Below, piece after piece: positions 20,641-31,774 of a stretch of DNA of 64,000 bases; the stretch's first letter is position 1; each line of letters starts with the position of its first letter. This stretch comes from Lycium barbarum (taxonomy: Eukaryota; Streptophyta; Magnoliopsida; Solanales; Solanaceae). The notes under the pieces were generated by a model, which worked only from the letters and a program-made list of their open reading frames with translations, ran no database searches and was not told the DNA's origin. The position numbers and the translations under genes were made by a program. The stretch covers positions 2,743,001 through 2,807,000 of the forward strand of contig NC_083348.1 in assembly GCF_019175385.1 (NCBI RefSeq), in the 5' to 3' direction.

Positions 20641-21838
20641 TTTTCATAAAAAAAAACTTGTCAACAGAAGGAAATCACACAATATGGGCAGTGGCACACA
20701 CATAAGGAAATCACCCAACATGGGCAGGGGTGCACACATATGGCATCAGTAATCATTTTTTTTTTTCAAATACATACTAATGCAGACAAGCCTAGGGGGG
20801 AGAACTGAAATAATCAGATTCCTCCTGCTTTCAGGAGGAGCACCTTGCGCAGACCTGAACTTTTTTCAATAGTATAGCAAACAAAGATAGTCATAGGTCA
20901 TGATCCTAGCAAAACCGAACTAACTCATAAGTACATTTATGCTTGTAACTGGGAAAGAACTTCAAACCAAGAGATGTCACACTAATTCAAGAGCATAAAA
21001 CCCTCATTAATACTAGGATAAAGCAAGAACAAGCTCCACACTTAAGTCTTATTAAAACAACACAAGAATGTCAGGATAAAGCCAGATTAAGAACCATACG
21101 ACCTAGACCAACTAGGGCTGCTATACCATAGACATTGTTGGTGAAATCATACACATGAAGTAATACAACCAAGATAAAGAGGATAAGCAGCATGTTCAGG
21201 GATCCAAACAGCAACATAGATAACTAAAGGAAGATCCATGATTCATTGTTCTTACTTAGGCATAGAATAAGCCAAACTGTCCTTACAAAAATGGGGTAAT
21301 AGGCTTAATACACACAGAAGCAGGGTCATATGATCATCACAAACTTAGGCAAGATTATTCCATTAATCAATAAAGAAAGCAAGATTATTCAAGAGACTTC
21401 ACACTTATTCTGTCAAATCTGTAGTCTCACAACCAAACATGAAACACTGAAATCCTACATTATTCTAAACCACCTATCCCAAACCTTAAACACTTGATTA
21501 TCACAAATTAATCTATACAACTGAGCATACAAAGACTAGACTATGTAACTAACATATAAAACAAAACCAACTAAATAGCAATTATGTACAAAACTAAGGG
21601 AAAAGCAATAAATAAAAATATAAAATTACCTTTTGATGGCACAACCTTGATCAAGAATAGACTTGCGAGCTCCTCCAACTCCCAAACTCAGCCAAGAAAA
21701 AACACAAAATGAATTTTTTTAACAGAAGAGCAGATTAAAAAGCTCTGAAATGCACTAAAATATTAACTAATGCTTTTCAGTCGAAATATCAAGTATAAAG
21801 CTTGTTTTTCCAGATTTTATCTCTTAAACCTTTCAAAA
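20231..21838. other. Unassigned DNA with (CA)n tract
   Basis: No gene, LTR or TIR is recognised in this 1.6 kb. It carries a (CA)n microsatellite at 20587-20637 and short purine-rich repeats near 20700 (two copies of GGAAATCAC..ACATGGGCAG). ORFs over the microsatellite are artefacts. The right end meets the second RNase H of the Tat/Ogre element where integrase and LTR would be expected, so it may be flanking DNA exposed by a deletion or a piece of an unknown element. Confidence 0.5.
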
Positions 21839-22507
21839 CTAATTTAAAACTTTTTCAAGCTTGGAAATCCTTTTTTTTTTCAGACTTCCAAAAGCTTCTT
21901 CCCTTATCGTGATCTCCAGAGGGTCGATGTGAGAGCTTTCGAGGTGCTGGATTATGGGGGCTATCATAGCTAACGCGTTCGCAAACTCATTTTGGGCTCT
22001 TGGGGTATGCCTGAATTTGATGTTCTTGAATCTCCCACATAGTCTTTGCACCAAATTCACATACAGGAGTATCTTATCATTTTTGGTCGCCCAACTTCCT
22101 TTTATTTGATTTACGAGAAAATCGGAGCCCCTGATTACCAACAACTCTGGTATGTTAATGTCCAACGCTATTCTGAGGCCGAGGACCCATGCTTCGTACT
22201 CCTTTATGTTGTTAGTACACCTAAAGTTGAGCTTCGCGACCATCGGATAGTGTTGTCCTGTTTCCGATATCAACACCGCTTCGATACCTGATCCTTTGTA
22301 ATTGACCGCCCCATCAAAGAACAGCCTCCATCCCTTGCGTGGTTCCATTAGTTTTTCTTCCACAGCTAGTACCTTTTTATCTGGGAAGAATGTCCGTAAA
22401 GGCTCCAGCTCGTTGTCGACGGGGCTTGCTACCAGCAGGTCGGCCATGGCTTGTCTTTTGATTTCCTTTTGTGCTACGTATATGATGTCGAATTCGCTTA
22501 GCAGCAT
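21839..22507 (-). pseudogene. pol: Second (archaeal-type) RNase H of the Tat/Ogre element
   Basis: A 222-codon open block. After a linker (DLLVASPVDNELEPLRTFF) comes GWRLFFDGAVNYKGSG, then NNIKEYEAWVLGLRIALD, LLVIRGSDFLVNQIKG, and HTPRAQNEFANALA. Catalytic positions are Asp (FFDGA), Glu (KEYEA) and Asp (GSDF); the last one, normally Asp in NEFADALA-like ends, is Asn. A duplicated RNase H of this kind is characteristic of the Tat clade (Ogre, Retand). Integrase should follow but nothing recognisable does. Confidence 0.85.
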
Positions 22508-23742
22508 CTACCATTTAGCCAACTATTCCACGGGCATCGGTTGCCTAAAAATGTATCTCAATGGATCCATTCGGGATATGAGGTGGGTGGTGAACACCGA
22601 TAGGTAGTGCCTCATCTTCTGAGTGATCCAAGTCAGAGCGCCACTGGTATTTTCTACGAGCATGTATCGCGCCTTGCAGGATGTAAATTTCTTGCTCAGA
22701 TAGTAGATGACGTGTTCCTTTTACCTTCCTTGTCATGCTGGGCCAACATACAACCAAAAGCGTTCTCTGATACTGACAGGTACAGTAAGAGAGGACTCCC
22801 TTGCCTGGACGGCACCAGAACGGGGGGATTGGAGAGGTATCTCTTGATTTTATTGAATGCCCCTTGGCATTCCTCCATCCAGTTCGTAAGAGCATATTTC
22901 TTGAGCAATTCAAGGATTTGATCCATGATTACAATGGACTGAGCTATGAACCGCCCAATGTAGTTCAACCTTCCCAAGAAACTCATGACCTCCTTCTTGG
23001 TTTTGGGTGGCGGTAATTCTTGAATCGATTTGATTTTGGTAGGGTCTAGTTCAATGCCCCTGCGGCTGACTATAAATTCCAATAACTTTCCAGCGGGCAC
23101 TCCAAATACGCACTTAGCAGGGTTCAGTTTCATATTGAATTTGCGAAGCCTGTCGAAGAACTTGCACAAGTGTGCGGTGTGCTCCGAGCTTTCCCTTGAT
23201 TGTATGATGATATTGTCCGCATAGACTTCAATCTCTCGATGCATCATGTCATGGAATAGGGTGGTTATGGCTCTCATATATATGGCTCCAGCATTTTTGA
23301 GGTCGAACGGCATTACCCTGTAATAATAGAATCCTCAAGAGGTGATGAAGGCTGTCTTTTCAGCGTCTTTCTCGCTCACGAGTATTTGGTGGTACCCGGC
23401 GAAACAGTATACAAATGACTGTAGCTCGTGCTTGGCACAGTTATCTATCAGGATGTGGATGTTCGGGAGAGGAAAGTTATCCTTTGGACTGGCCCGGTTG
23501 AGATCTCGGTAGTCTACGCAGATTCGGATCTTTCCGTCCTTCTTGGGTACCGGCACTATGTTGGCTACCCAAGTGGGGTAGGATGTTACTTCCACTATTC
23601 CTGACTCGATCTGCTTTTCTTCCTCGTCCTTTATCCTGATACTCATGTCTGGTTTGAATGTTCGCATTCTATGTTTGACTGGGGAAAAACCCTCCTTGAT
23701 GGGCAATATATGGGCCACTATCTCAGTGCTCAGCCCTGGCAT
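22508..23742 (-). pseudogene. pol: Reverse transcriptase and first RNase H of the Tat/Ogre element
   Basis: Reading down from 23742: GLSTEIVAHILPI, TYPTWVANIVPVPKKDGKIR-like fingers, CVDYRDLNRASPKDNFPLP, then GYHQILVSEKDAEKTAF. After a break near 23313-23335 come MPFDLKNAGAIYMRAI and YADNIIIQS, where Tat RTs have YVDDM; the Asp is Asn (23212-23214). Thumb LGRLNYIGRFIAQ, and the first RNase H (LYLSVSENAFGCMLAQHD) lacks the expected first Asp. A stop near 22508 and a frameshift near 22600-22700 also break it. Confidence 0.85.
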
Positions 23743-23754
23743 ATCTGCGTACGA

Positions 23755-24015
23755 CTAAGAAAAAATGTCCACATATTCCTTTAGTAATTCTATGAGCTCT
23801 TCCCTCTGTGGGGATCCCAAATGAGCGTTGATTCGTGTCTCCTTGACATCTTCTCCATCACCGATGTCAATTACCTCAGTTTCGTCCATATTTGGCTTCT
23901 TCTTTTCTTCCAATTCTTCTAACTCTTCTACTAGCCCTTCCAGCATCATTGTTGATTCAGCGTACTCTTCGTACTCGCACTGGTCACCTTCTTCGCTCGT
24001 TTCGTGACATGTCAT
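23755..24015 (-). pseudogene. Acidic linker before RT of the Tat/Ogre element
   Basis: An 86-codon Glu-rich stretch ends with VKETRINAHLGSPQREELIELLKEYVDIFS, which matches the conserved lead-in to Tat-clade RT. It is in the same series as RT and separated from it only by a stop at 23755-23757. The upstream edge lies just after a TTTTCAG (24047-24052), a possible acceptor. Confidence 0.75.
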
Positions 24016-24521
24016 GACCTTTTTTGTCGTTTTATTATGATTATTACTGAAAATTCGAGGTGAAGTAAATTAGGCTTATTATTGGTTGTTATTACTTAAT
24101 TATAAAAGAAACATCTATTATTAACCAGTGAAAGTAGTGACTCGTGCGAATCGTAGCTTTCATTAATTCAAAAGGGTAATTGATTACAACTGCGGTCCTT
24201 GTCCGAAACAACGTCGAGCCATTTTCATTTTAAAACACCGTAAAATACTTTTTTAGGAAAGGGGCGATCTTTCGGGCTTCGGCCGATGTCACCGTTTTTT
24301 AGCAAAAGGTTTTATTTCAAGAAAAGCTCGTTTCTCTTCCGAGGAGCTAAAAGGGGGATGGATGTCCAATTGTTCAGGCATTCTTCTGGCCTCAGACTAC
24401 ATATGTTGGGGGTCTCCTAACTTTCTTCAGCAACCGCATAGCATCCCTCTTTTTGAAACAGTGATTCAAGACTTTCATCAGCTTCCTCTTCATTTAGCAT
24501 CGACATCTTTTTGGAGAATGC
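24016..24521 (-). other. Non-coding gap between protease and RT; possible Ogre intron
   Basis: About 500 bp without usable frame separates the protease block from the RT lead-in. Ogre elements are known for an intron between protease and RT. On the minus strand an acceptor-like AATTTTCAG ends at 24047, shortly before coding resumes. A donor is not certain. A short coding-like piece (MPEQLDIHPPFSSSEEKR) is visible near 24300-24380. Confidence 0.5.
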
Positions 24522-25455
24522 CTAGTACAGACTCGAGATTGGAAGAAGTAGTTTCCCCATCCTGGGCTCTCTTCTGATTGCCCTCGTGAGCTCATCTTCG
24601 TTAGGGGTATACCCTAGACCGAAATGGTAGTTTTCTTTTGGGATAGGCACAGGCTCCGTTATCCCTCCGAGGGTTATTCCTAAGCCCTTTCCCTTTTCAA
24701 AATCGTTCATCAGCATGGTGGAGGCGATCATTTTATAGACTGCCGGTATAGGCCTGCCGATCTCTTCTTCAGCATGTGGCCCCCACGTATTCCACTCTAT
24801 AGAAGTTGGAGAAATGAGGACTCCCTTCAATCACGGGGACGGTGTTGTAAGGATGCTTCTGAGTATCCTTCTCAACCGCTACTACGATCTCTTGTCCCTG
24901 CCATTTGAATTTTATGGCCTGGTGAAGGCTTGACGATACTGCACCAGCAGAGTGGATCCAGGGCCTTCCCAAGAGCATGTTGTAATTTGCAGTGATCACC
25001 ATGACTTGGAACTCTGCTGTGAAGGAGGCAGGCTCGAATCGGATCTATAGGGCGACTTCTCCTAAAGAGTCACTTAAGGATCCATCGAATCCTTTGACGT
25101 TTGTCGTGCTCTGGCGGATCTTTCCCAAATCGTAGCCAAGTTGTGTCAGGGTAGTCGCGGGGTAGATGTTGAGACCTGACCCATTGTCCACTAGCACCCT
25201 TCCTATGGCCTTGTCATGGTATTCCAGGGTGATATATAGGGATTTGTTGTGGGATGTCCCTTCGACGGGTAGTTCTTCCTTAGAAAAGCAGATCTTATGC
25301 TCCCCAATGATATGGGCCACTATCCCGGCCAAATCTTCACTACTCGTTCTCGCTGGCACGTATGCGTCATCCAATACCTTCATGAGGGCATGCCTATGAG
25401 ATGATAAGCTAGCCAACAGCGGCAACACCGAGATTTGCGCCGGTGTTTTCTTCAA
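24522..25455 (-). pseudogene. pro: Aspartic protease region of the Tat/Ogre element
   Basis: The block starts with KKTPAQISVLPLLASLSSHR, typical of the segment before protease, then GRVLVDNGSGLNIYPATTL with the active site as DNGSG (Tat elements usually DNGSS), then YNMLLGRPWIHSAGAV and KFKWQGQEIVV, then a G-patch-like stretch MNDFEKGKGLGITLGGI. A stop at 25045 and a frameshift near 24770-24830 divide it. It would process Gag-Pol. Confidence 0.85.
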
Positions 25456-25527
25456 ATGCTCAACAATGGAATAATCTTTGGGTTACATATGTCGCCAGAA
25501 ATCTTCGGCCCCTCCTTCGGTTATTGC

Positions 25528-26288
25528 TCATTTCTGAGCATTCTCTTTCTTCATGGCATTCTGGGCCAGCTCTTCAGGAGTATAGCACCTTCCTAAATCA
25601 GGGTACATGCATAGGTCGTCATATCTTAGGCTTGTCGCCTTCCTTGTGGACCTGTTGGACTTTTCTAACAACTTCTCCATCTTCCTCTCCATGTTTTTCT
25701 CTCGCTTGTCCTGTTTAGCCCTCCAAATCCTTTCCATCTCCTCATAGTGATCCAGTTCCTTGTGTCCCAGGGAGGATTCATTTAGCATGGTGGGAGTGAA
25801 GAAGGATACCTGGGGGGTGGTATGGTTAAACGGGATAGTGGTGTTTTGTCCAGCAGGCGGGACTGGCGCGTGTGCTTGGCTTGTTTGATTGAAGAACATC
25901 GACTGAAGGGTTCGATATGTCGAGACTGAGTGAGTGGTCCTTGGGACTTGAGCATTTTTTACCGGTGGTGGCGTACAGTAAGAGGGGCCAGCATGGTTTA
26001 GGTTGGCGATGTTTAGTGGCGGGGGCATAGTTCCTGGCAGGTAGAGGGGAAAATTCCCGGGCACTGCGGAGCTTAACAAGGAAAAGGGAGGAGGGCATAT
26101 TTTCCTTCGGCGGAGGCGTTCTTTTCTGCATCGGCCGCCTCTCTTCGGGCTACCTTCTCCTGGAGAGTAGCAATGGTAGTTAACAATGTCGCGATCACAT
26201 CCTCTTGGGATGCAGCCTCTTGCGAGTCTTGGGTGTCCCTGTTGCAGAGAGCGAGCTCATTTCTTGTTTCCTCAGGAGTAATAGTCAT
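25528..26288 (-). pseudogene. gag: Gag N-terminal region of the Tat/Ogre element
   Basis: From ATG at 26288 a coiled-coil-like stretch (SQEDVIATLLTTIATLQEKVARREAA) is followed, after frame changes, by a Pro-rich linker and a second charged helix (RIWRAKQDKREKNMERKMEKLLEK), then SLRYDDLCMYPDLGR. In Tat gag the phrase DLCMYPD is normally followed by about 250 residues of capsid and a CCHC knuckle before protease. Here protease-side sequence follows almost at once, so the capsid core is deleted. Confidence 0.7.
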
Positions 26289-26978
26289 TTTGTCCTTTCC
26301 TTTATCAGAGAGGGATGCTAATGCGTCTTTGGATCTTGTGAAATATTCCAGCTTCCAATATCACACTAATCGGACCCTTTCTATAAGATAAAAATAACTC
26401 AACGGTAAACAAAGTTAGTTTCCACACATCAAATATAAAGGCAGAATATCAAATATGGATATTTAGAGCACAAGTAGCACATAAGATCGTATATTGAAGT
26501 TTGAGTACACTTGATCCGATATTCTAAAGTCTTAGATATCGTGGGCTTTTATGTTCCTGTGGGTCTTGGTTTGGTGGACTCGCGGTTGACTTAGCACGGC
26601 GAACCCTTGGGCTTGTTTTTAGGCGGATGGGAAATTTAAAGTTTGAAGCAGGAAGGGACCGAGTCTTATGTAGACTACCTACATATCCCGCCGTGGGAAA
26701 TCAGGCCTTACGTAGTTCGATTACAAAGCAAGATATACATTTTCCTAAATTTCCTTTGACTAATCCTAGCTACGGACATCCGCAGATCAGGCCCGACTAA
26801 GACTTCCCGTGTATCCCTCCACTAGGACATCAGGTCAGCGCGGTTCCTTTACATTTTTTTTATGAGGGTGGGGGTAACATTTGTGCAAAATACTGGATAC
26901 CTAATATCTACCCAAAAGTATAATTCCTGCAAACCGTTGTCCTTATGAACTTGCTTTCTCGCGTCGAACCTTCCTTAC
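26289..26978 (-). other. Non-coding spacer inside the Tat/Ogre element
   Basis: About 690 bp with stops in all minus-strand frames; no motif recognised. It precedes the second gag start at 26288 and reads like a leader, with TCACAAGATCC...GATAAAGGAAAGGAC before the ATG. Confidence 0.5.
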
Positions 26979-28211
26979 TCAGAACCACAGTGGGAGCAGG
27001 ACCAAAATCTGTTCGGTTCTGATCATATTTTCGAGTTCGAGCTTAAAAGCATGGCATCCTTCAATATCACGTCCCCTGGCCCCAGTATGGTACAGGTAGA
27101 ACTTGTTTTTGTTGGGCCCTAACGGTGCAGGCTCGTAGACAGGTTCCACGGGCCTAATCCTGCTCAACGAAGCCAAAATTGAGAAGAGGCGAGCATATGA
27201 CTACTCAAAGACAGTGAAATCATACTGCCATATCTGGGTTTCGGGGGTAACTCTCTCTCCTGGGGGGATGGAGTCATAGACCAGCAAAGTATGCGGCCCC
27301 CATAAAGTCCCAGCGATTTTGTCGTCTATGAGACTAATAATCCTCCTCCTTAATTCTAGACACTCATTCAAGGTGTGCCTGATTGAGATGAAACGAGCAT
27401 CTTTTATAGGCGTATACCAAGTCAGGGACCGGTAACCTAGCCCTAGTGGCGCATTCCATCCCAGCGGCTATCATTTTCTTGAATGCCTCCTTACAGGTGA
27501 GAGGCAACAGAGCTACTCTAAACAGAGAAGATCGAGCTTTGAAGACTATGCTCTATGGAGCTGGTGCGGGGAAATTTTCCCTTCCAAAGTTCTCTGAAGC
27601 CATAGTAGAGGTGGCGGGCATCAGCATGGGCGAAGGCGCATAGAAGTCTGTTCCCTCGTCAGTGGGGGCGTAATAATCAGATTCGTCATCTGTGTCATTT
27701 TTTTGGAACTCGGGGAACATATCAAACGGGATCTCCCCTCCTTCGACCCCTACGTTGACAGGCTCTTCTATGTCTGGAGGCTCTTCCTCCGGTTCATCTT
27801 CTTCTTCTTCTAGCTCTTCTTCCTCCTCCGGCTGTTCTTCCTTAACAGGTTCAGGGTCCTCTTCCCCGGGCACTGCTCCCTCCTGTGGGTCTGGTGCGAA
27901 CACCCATGGGTCCAAACCTGCCCTTTGTTCTCTGTTGGTTCCCTATAGGGTTCCTTCCCTAGGTGTTACAGGTCTTCTTTCTAGTGTATGTAGTTCAACA
28001 CTAACTCTCTCACCTCTTCGAGGACATTTTCATAATACTGTTCTTGAGGTATGCCTTTCGGCGGATTCCCAATCATGTCCAGTAATCCATCAACCTCTTT
28101 AATCTTTTTCCTTATTTCTTGGAGGTGCTTCTCCATCTGTAGCACTTTGCCTCGTAATATCTCAGTTGTCTCTCCCAGAGTCCGTGCTTCTTGCCTACCT
28201 TGGTTCGCCAT
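26979..28211 (-). pseudogene. Displaced gag-like block with degenerate zinc knuckle
   Basis: From ATG 28211 a 76-codon coiled-coil ORF (TTEILRGKVLQMEKHLQEI) is followed by an acidic ORF (27553-27915, long Glu runs) and then, after breaks, SYARLFSILASLSRIRPVEP and YHTGARGRDIEGCHAFKLE. The last resembles the Tat gag end CxYHxGxxGHxxExCxxLK with the first Cys and the His lost. Its place upstream of the gag N-terminus at 26288 is out of order, which suggests two fused copies or an inversion-free rearrangement. The plus-strand Ser-rich ORF here is a shadow of the Glu runs. Confidence 0.6.
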
Positions 28212-28599
28212 TGCAAGTGAACCTTTATTGGAGATAAATTTGGGTAAGTTTCAAACCTCATGGTTTTTCTTTCGGGTATGTAGTTTAGATTATTAGATCA
28301 ATTGTACCCGATCTCAATACACGATTGTACATATAGCAGGTAAGCATGCGAAGCACGTAGCAGATAAGCATATAATTTACAGTCATTTATACTACTCGCG
28401 ATCCTAAGGCCTCTTGAGTCAAGTCTTTCCTAGTCGTTTGAAACATGTTAGTGCCATTTGTGAAGGTGAACCATTGCCCCGAAAAAGCCATCATAATTGA
28501 TAATAATAACATTTTTTCCCATAGGGATTACAAAAGTGATGACAAAAAAGTGGACATGGCGCTTACAAATGTAAAAAGAAAAGAAAATCAGCAATCAAA

Positions 28600-29665
28600 G
28601 AGGTCCTCCAGCAGCTGATTTCGAGGCTTGATTCGTTCTGGCCTTCTTGACCCTTCGGAGGGTAGTCTAGATATGAAGGCATGCTTGATAGAGCTTCATT
28701 CTGACAATCACCGGGTTTTTTTCTTTCAGGATTCTAGCCAAATGCTCGTCCGTGCCTTCCAAGCATTCTTTCATGCGTTCCTCTTCTTAGGCTTCCTAAG
28801 GAGGTACGGGCTCCGGCGCAGGTGTAAGAGCCAAGTGTCCCTGTAGCCATACACGATACCCGGGGTCACACCCTGCTTCGAACCTGTCGGGAGCTAGAGT
28901 TTCTAGGCCTCACGGCCATTCCACTCTCTAAGGGTCACCCCAGCGTGCCTGATTCTCTATTTGGTGTGTTCAATGATTAATTGCTCGGGGTTTCCTACCT
29001 AAGGTATCACTTGCCTTCTGCCGAATTGCCTTAAAACCTTGGACGGATAGTAAGGACGGATTCCTCGAACCCCGACTAGCGGCACAAATGAGAAATTGCC
29101 TCGGACTACCATAGTCTCGGATATGAAATCGGGGAACATCCAACGGATCCGATCTTCAGTCAAGTCGGTGAAGAATTCAGCCTAGGAATTTTTGGACATA
29201 TACCCGAGATTTGCACAGTAATTCACGAGGCGGTCTATTCGGTTCTGTCGACTCCAACCTTGAACCTCTTTGGCCATGTTAAGGTGTTTGATAATCCACT
29301 ATTGCAACAACATATTGCACCCTTAGAAGTATCGGAAGCGATTGCGGCATTTGTCAAGAGCTCGGAAGATGTCGGCCAATATGATGGGTGCCAGGTCAAA
29401 ATACCTCGTCTCTTGATCTTTGGTTTTCTCGTGGAAGATTGTATGGGCCCGGTATATCACCTTGGTGTCTATGGCCAACGACTCGTCCTGTGGAAAAACC
29501 ATAATGCCTAACAAGGCTATGGCAAAGGCTAAAGGTCTAGCAGCTTCCCACTCTTCTCGGCTCCTAAATTCTTTTTGATATAGGGTGTATCCAATGACAT
29601 CTCCGAACCTGCGGTATAGATCCCTGAAGGCTACAGTGGGCCCTTCCCCCCAGGACGTTTCGGTT
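28600..29665 (-). pseudogene. ORF1 remnant (DUF7745-like) of the Tat/Ogre element
   Basis: In broken minus-strand frames I read FRDLYRRFGDVIGYTLYQ, LAFAIALLGIMVFPQDESLA, DTKVIYRAHTIFHEK, LAPIILADIFRALDKCR, then RIRWMFPDFISETMVVRGN and RGIRPYYPSKVLRQFGRRQ. These resemble the unknown-function ORF1 that precedes gag in Ogre-type elements of asterids (DUF7745, from memory). The N-terminal part is missing and the block joins LTR-like DNA at about 29665. Confidence 0.65.
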
Positions 29666-30425
29666 AAAGAAAGAAATTAATAAGCGATTTAAAACTCATT
29701 TTGCAGAAATAGCCCTTAATTGACCCTTAATTGATGGAGGGTTGCAATTATGGCCAATCTTTGTAATTAATTGCAGAAATATCCTTACAATTAACTATTT
29801 GCAAATGTAGCCTTATTTTGGTATTTAATTTAACCAATTAAGACTAATTTGCATTAACGTCCTTAGTTAATCTGACCATGGCTTGGACATTTCAACTAAG
29901 GCCGTCCGAAATTCAGAATTTGCAAAATTGATCCCCAGTTGTATTGAACCATGTGTTGGTTAATTATGAGGTGATCATTTATGCAAGAATAACAAGAATT
30001 AGGCTAAAAATCATAATTTTAAACAATTTTGCCAAAATTGGCACAAACATACATATATAGTAATAAGTCAAAGCTCGAGGGGTAAAAGTGGTAAATTATT
30101 TTAATTACTCAAATTCCTTGGATATAAATAAATAAATTGCCTTTTATCTAATTTTCTTGATTTTTGCTGAATTAAACAAACAATTGTTTGAAATTGTTCT
30201 GCTGCTGGTGAATCATAGAAAATACTGTAAAATGCTGGTAAATTTCTGAATAATTAATAAAGCTTTGAAGGTTCCCCTATTAATTTATGGAAGTAAAATT
30301 TTAACCTGAATAATTTTTTTAAATTATTTAGAATTTTTGTAAGTGTGAAAAATTATCTTATTTATTATCCAAGGACCCTGAGTAAATAAATTAAATTACG
30401 GGAGGTCAAAAATCAGGTATCAACA
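29666..30425 (-). repeat. LTR fragment of the Tat/Ogre element
   Basis: On the minus strand it begins TGTTGATACCTGATTTTTG at 30425, is AT-rich, and ends in repeats of a phrase like GGCTATTTCTGCAA / GGATATTTCTGCAA / GGCTACATTTGCAA (29690-29830). The end of the LTR and the PBS are lost at the join with ORF1 near 29665. No second copy is found in the window, so the assignment rests on the start sequence and position. Confidence 0.65.
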
Positions 30426-31571
30426 ATATTGTTACTAATGTATTGAATACTATTGGAACATCTCTTAAGCGCAGGGAATTACTTCGACAACACCAATTGG
30501 AGAAGTTGGAAGAATTACTTAAACCTAGAGAAATTTTTACTAGGCAAGGATTGAATCAAGAACGTGGTCTCCAACGGCAGTGATACTCCTTGGGGATCTG
30601 ATTTTAAGACCTTGGAAAATTTCATGATTATATTTTCTTCAATTGCTAATGTGATTAAAGATATGAAAGAAGATTCTCCACTCGAGCTTGATAAACTTGC
30701 AGCAGGAAATCCTTTGGATAATATTCAAGAATTTGAATTTGTCTTTATTTTGCATTTGATGTTCAAGATGTTGCTTTTTAAAAATGAATTGAGCAGACCT
30801 TTAGAAAAGAAAGATCAAGATATCATCAATGCTATGGAGTTGCTTAATCTTGCAAAGATAAGATTGCAAAAAATGAGAGAAAGTGAATTGGAGTCTATGA
30901 TGGATGAGGTTTATTCATTTTGTGGCAAACATGATACTTTGATTCCCAAAATGGCTGATGATTATCCAAGGTTGAAGCATAAGAGGTCCGAAGTTTCATA
31001 TTTAAATCACTTTCATGTGGAAGTATTTTATGCGGTTATTGATTTGCAACTTCAGGAGCTCAATAATCGTTTTGATGTTGCGACTAGTGACTCACTCCTT
31101 GGTATGGCTAGTTTGAATCCCGTTGATTCATTTCCTAATTTTGAGAAGAATAGGATAATGAAGTTGGTCGGGTATTACAAAAGTGAGTTTGGTGATAACC
31201 AACTTCGAGATCTCAGTTACCAGCTTGATAGTTTCATTGTCTATGCTCTACAGCGTGATAGCAACTTTCTCAACTTGAAAGCGATTAAGGATCTTGATAT
31301 TGTGATGGCAAAAACAAAATTGGATCAAACTTGGTCTCTTGTTTATTTACTTGTGAAGCTAACACTGATTTTACCTGTTACTACTGCAAGTGTGGAAAGA
31401 GCATTCTCCTCAACGAAACTCATAAAAAATGATCTATGCAATAACATTGGTGAAGAATTTCTGAATGGTTGTTTAGTTTGTAAGATAGAGCATAAGCTAT
31501 TTGCAACTATAAGCAATGATGCTATTATGGATCGTTTTCAAAGGATGAAGCCTCGTCGAGTACAATTGTAA
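30426..31571 (+). pseudogene. hAT-type transposase, C-terminal part
   Basis: An open block of 335 codons (30564-31571) is preceded by about 45 codons in another frame (NVLNTIGTSLKRRELLR, LEKLEELLK). It resembles plant ZMYM1/TTF-type hAT transposases: SDTPWGSDFKTLENF (normally DTRWGSHFKT), HFHVEVFYAVIDLQLQELN, then the dimerisation domain LVKLTLILPVTTASVERAFS and LNGCLVCKIEHKLF. The N-terminal zinc finger and part of the RNase H fold are absent. The Tat/Ogre LTR cuts it at 30425. After the stop (31569-31571) an imperfect repeat of AGCTCTTTAG.CTTATRATAGG follows (31600-31660). Confidence 0.85.
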
Positions 31572-31774
31572 TAGAAGGGTTGTTTAGTTTTTTAGATTTT
31601 ATTAGCTCTTTAGTCTTATAATAGGCCCTTGGATTTGTCAGCTCTTTAGACTTATGATAGGTTTTTGTTATCTTTGTATGAGTTGATATTTCCTCTTCTT
31701 TTGTAACTATGCATCTCTTTGATGCCATTGTAATTTATAAAACAACTTACTTCATAAAAAAATGTAATTAATTA

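Larger units (their letters stand above)
21839..30425 (-). mobile_element. Rearranged Tat/Ogre-type gypsy element, truncated
   Basis: On the minus strand the order from 30425 down is LTR fragment, ORF1 (DUF7745-like), gag pieces, protease, RT, RNase H, and a second archaeal-type RNase H that marks the Tat lineage. Integrase, the downstream LTR, the PBS and the 5' start of ORF1 are missing. The LTR start (minus strand TGTTGATACCTGATTTTTG) at 30425 abuts a hAT transposase remnant, so the element inserted in or next to it. Many stops and frameshifts show it is dead. Confidence 0.85.

Noticed and set aside
20419..20705. ORFs with Cys-Val or Thr-His repeats
   Set aside because: They are products of the (CA)n microsatellite.
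27692..28102. Plus-strand Ser-rich ORF of 136 codons
   Set aside because: It is the antisense of Glu-rich codons of the Tat/Ogre gag-like block; no independent support.
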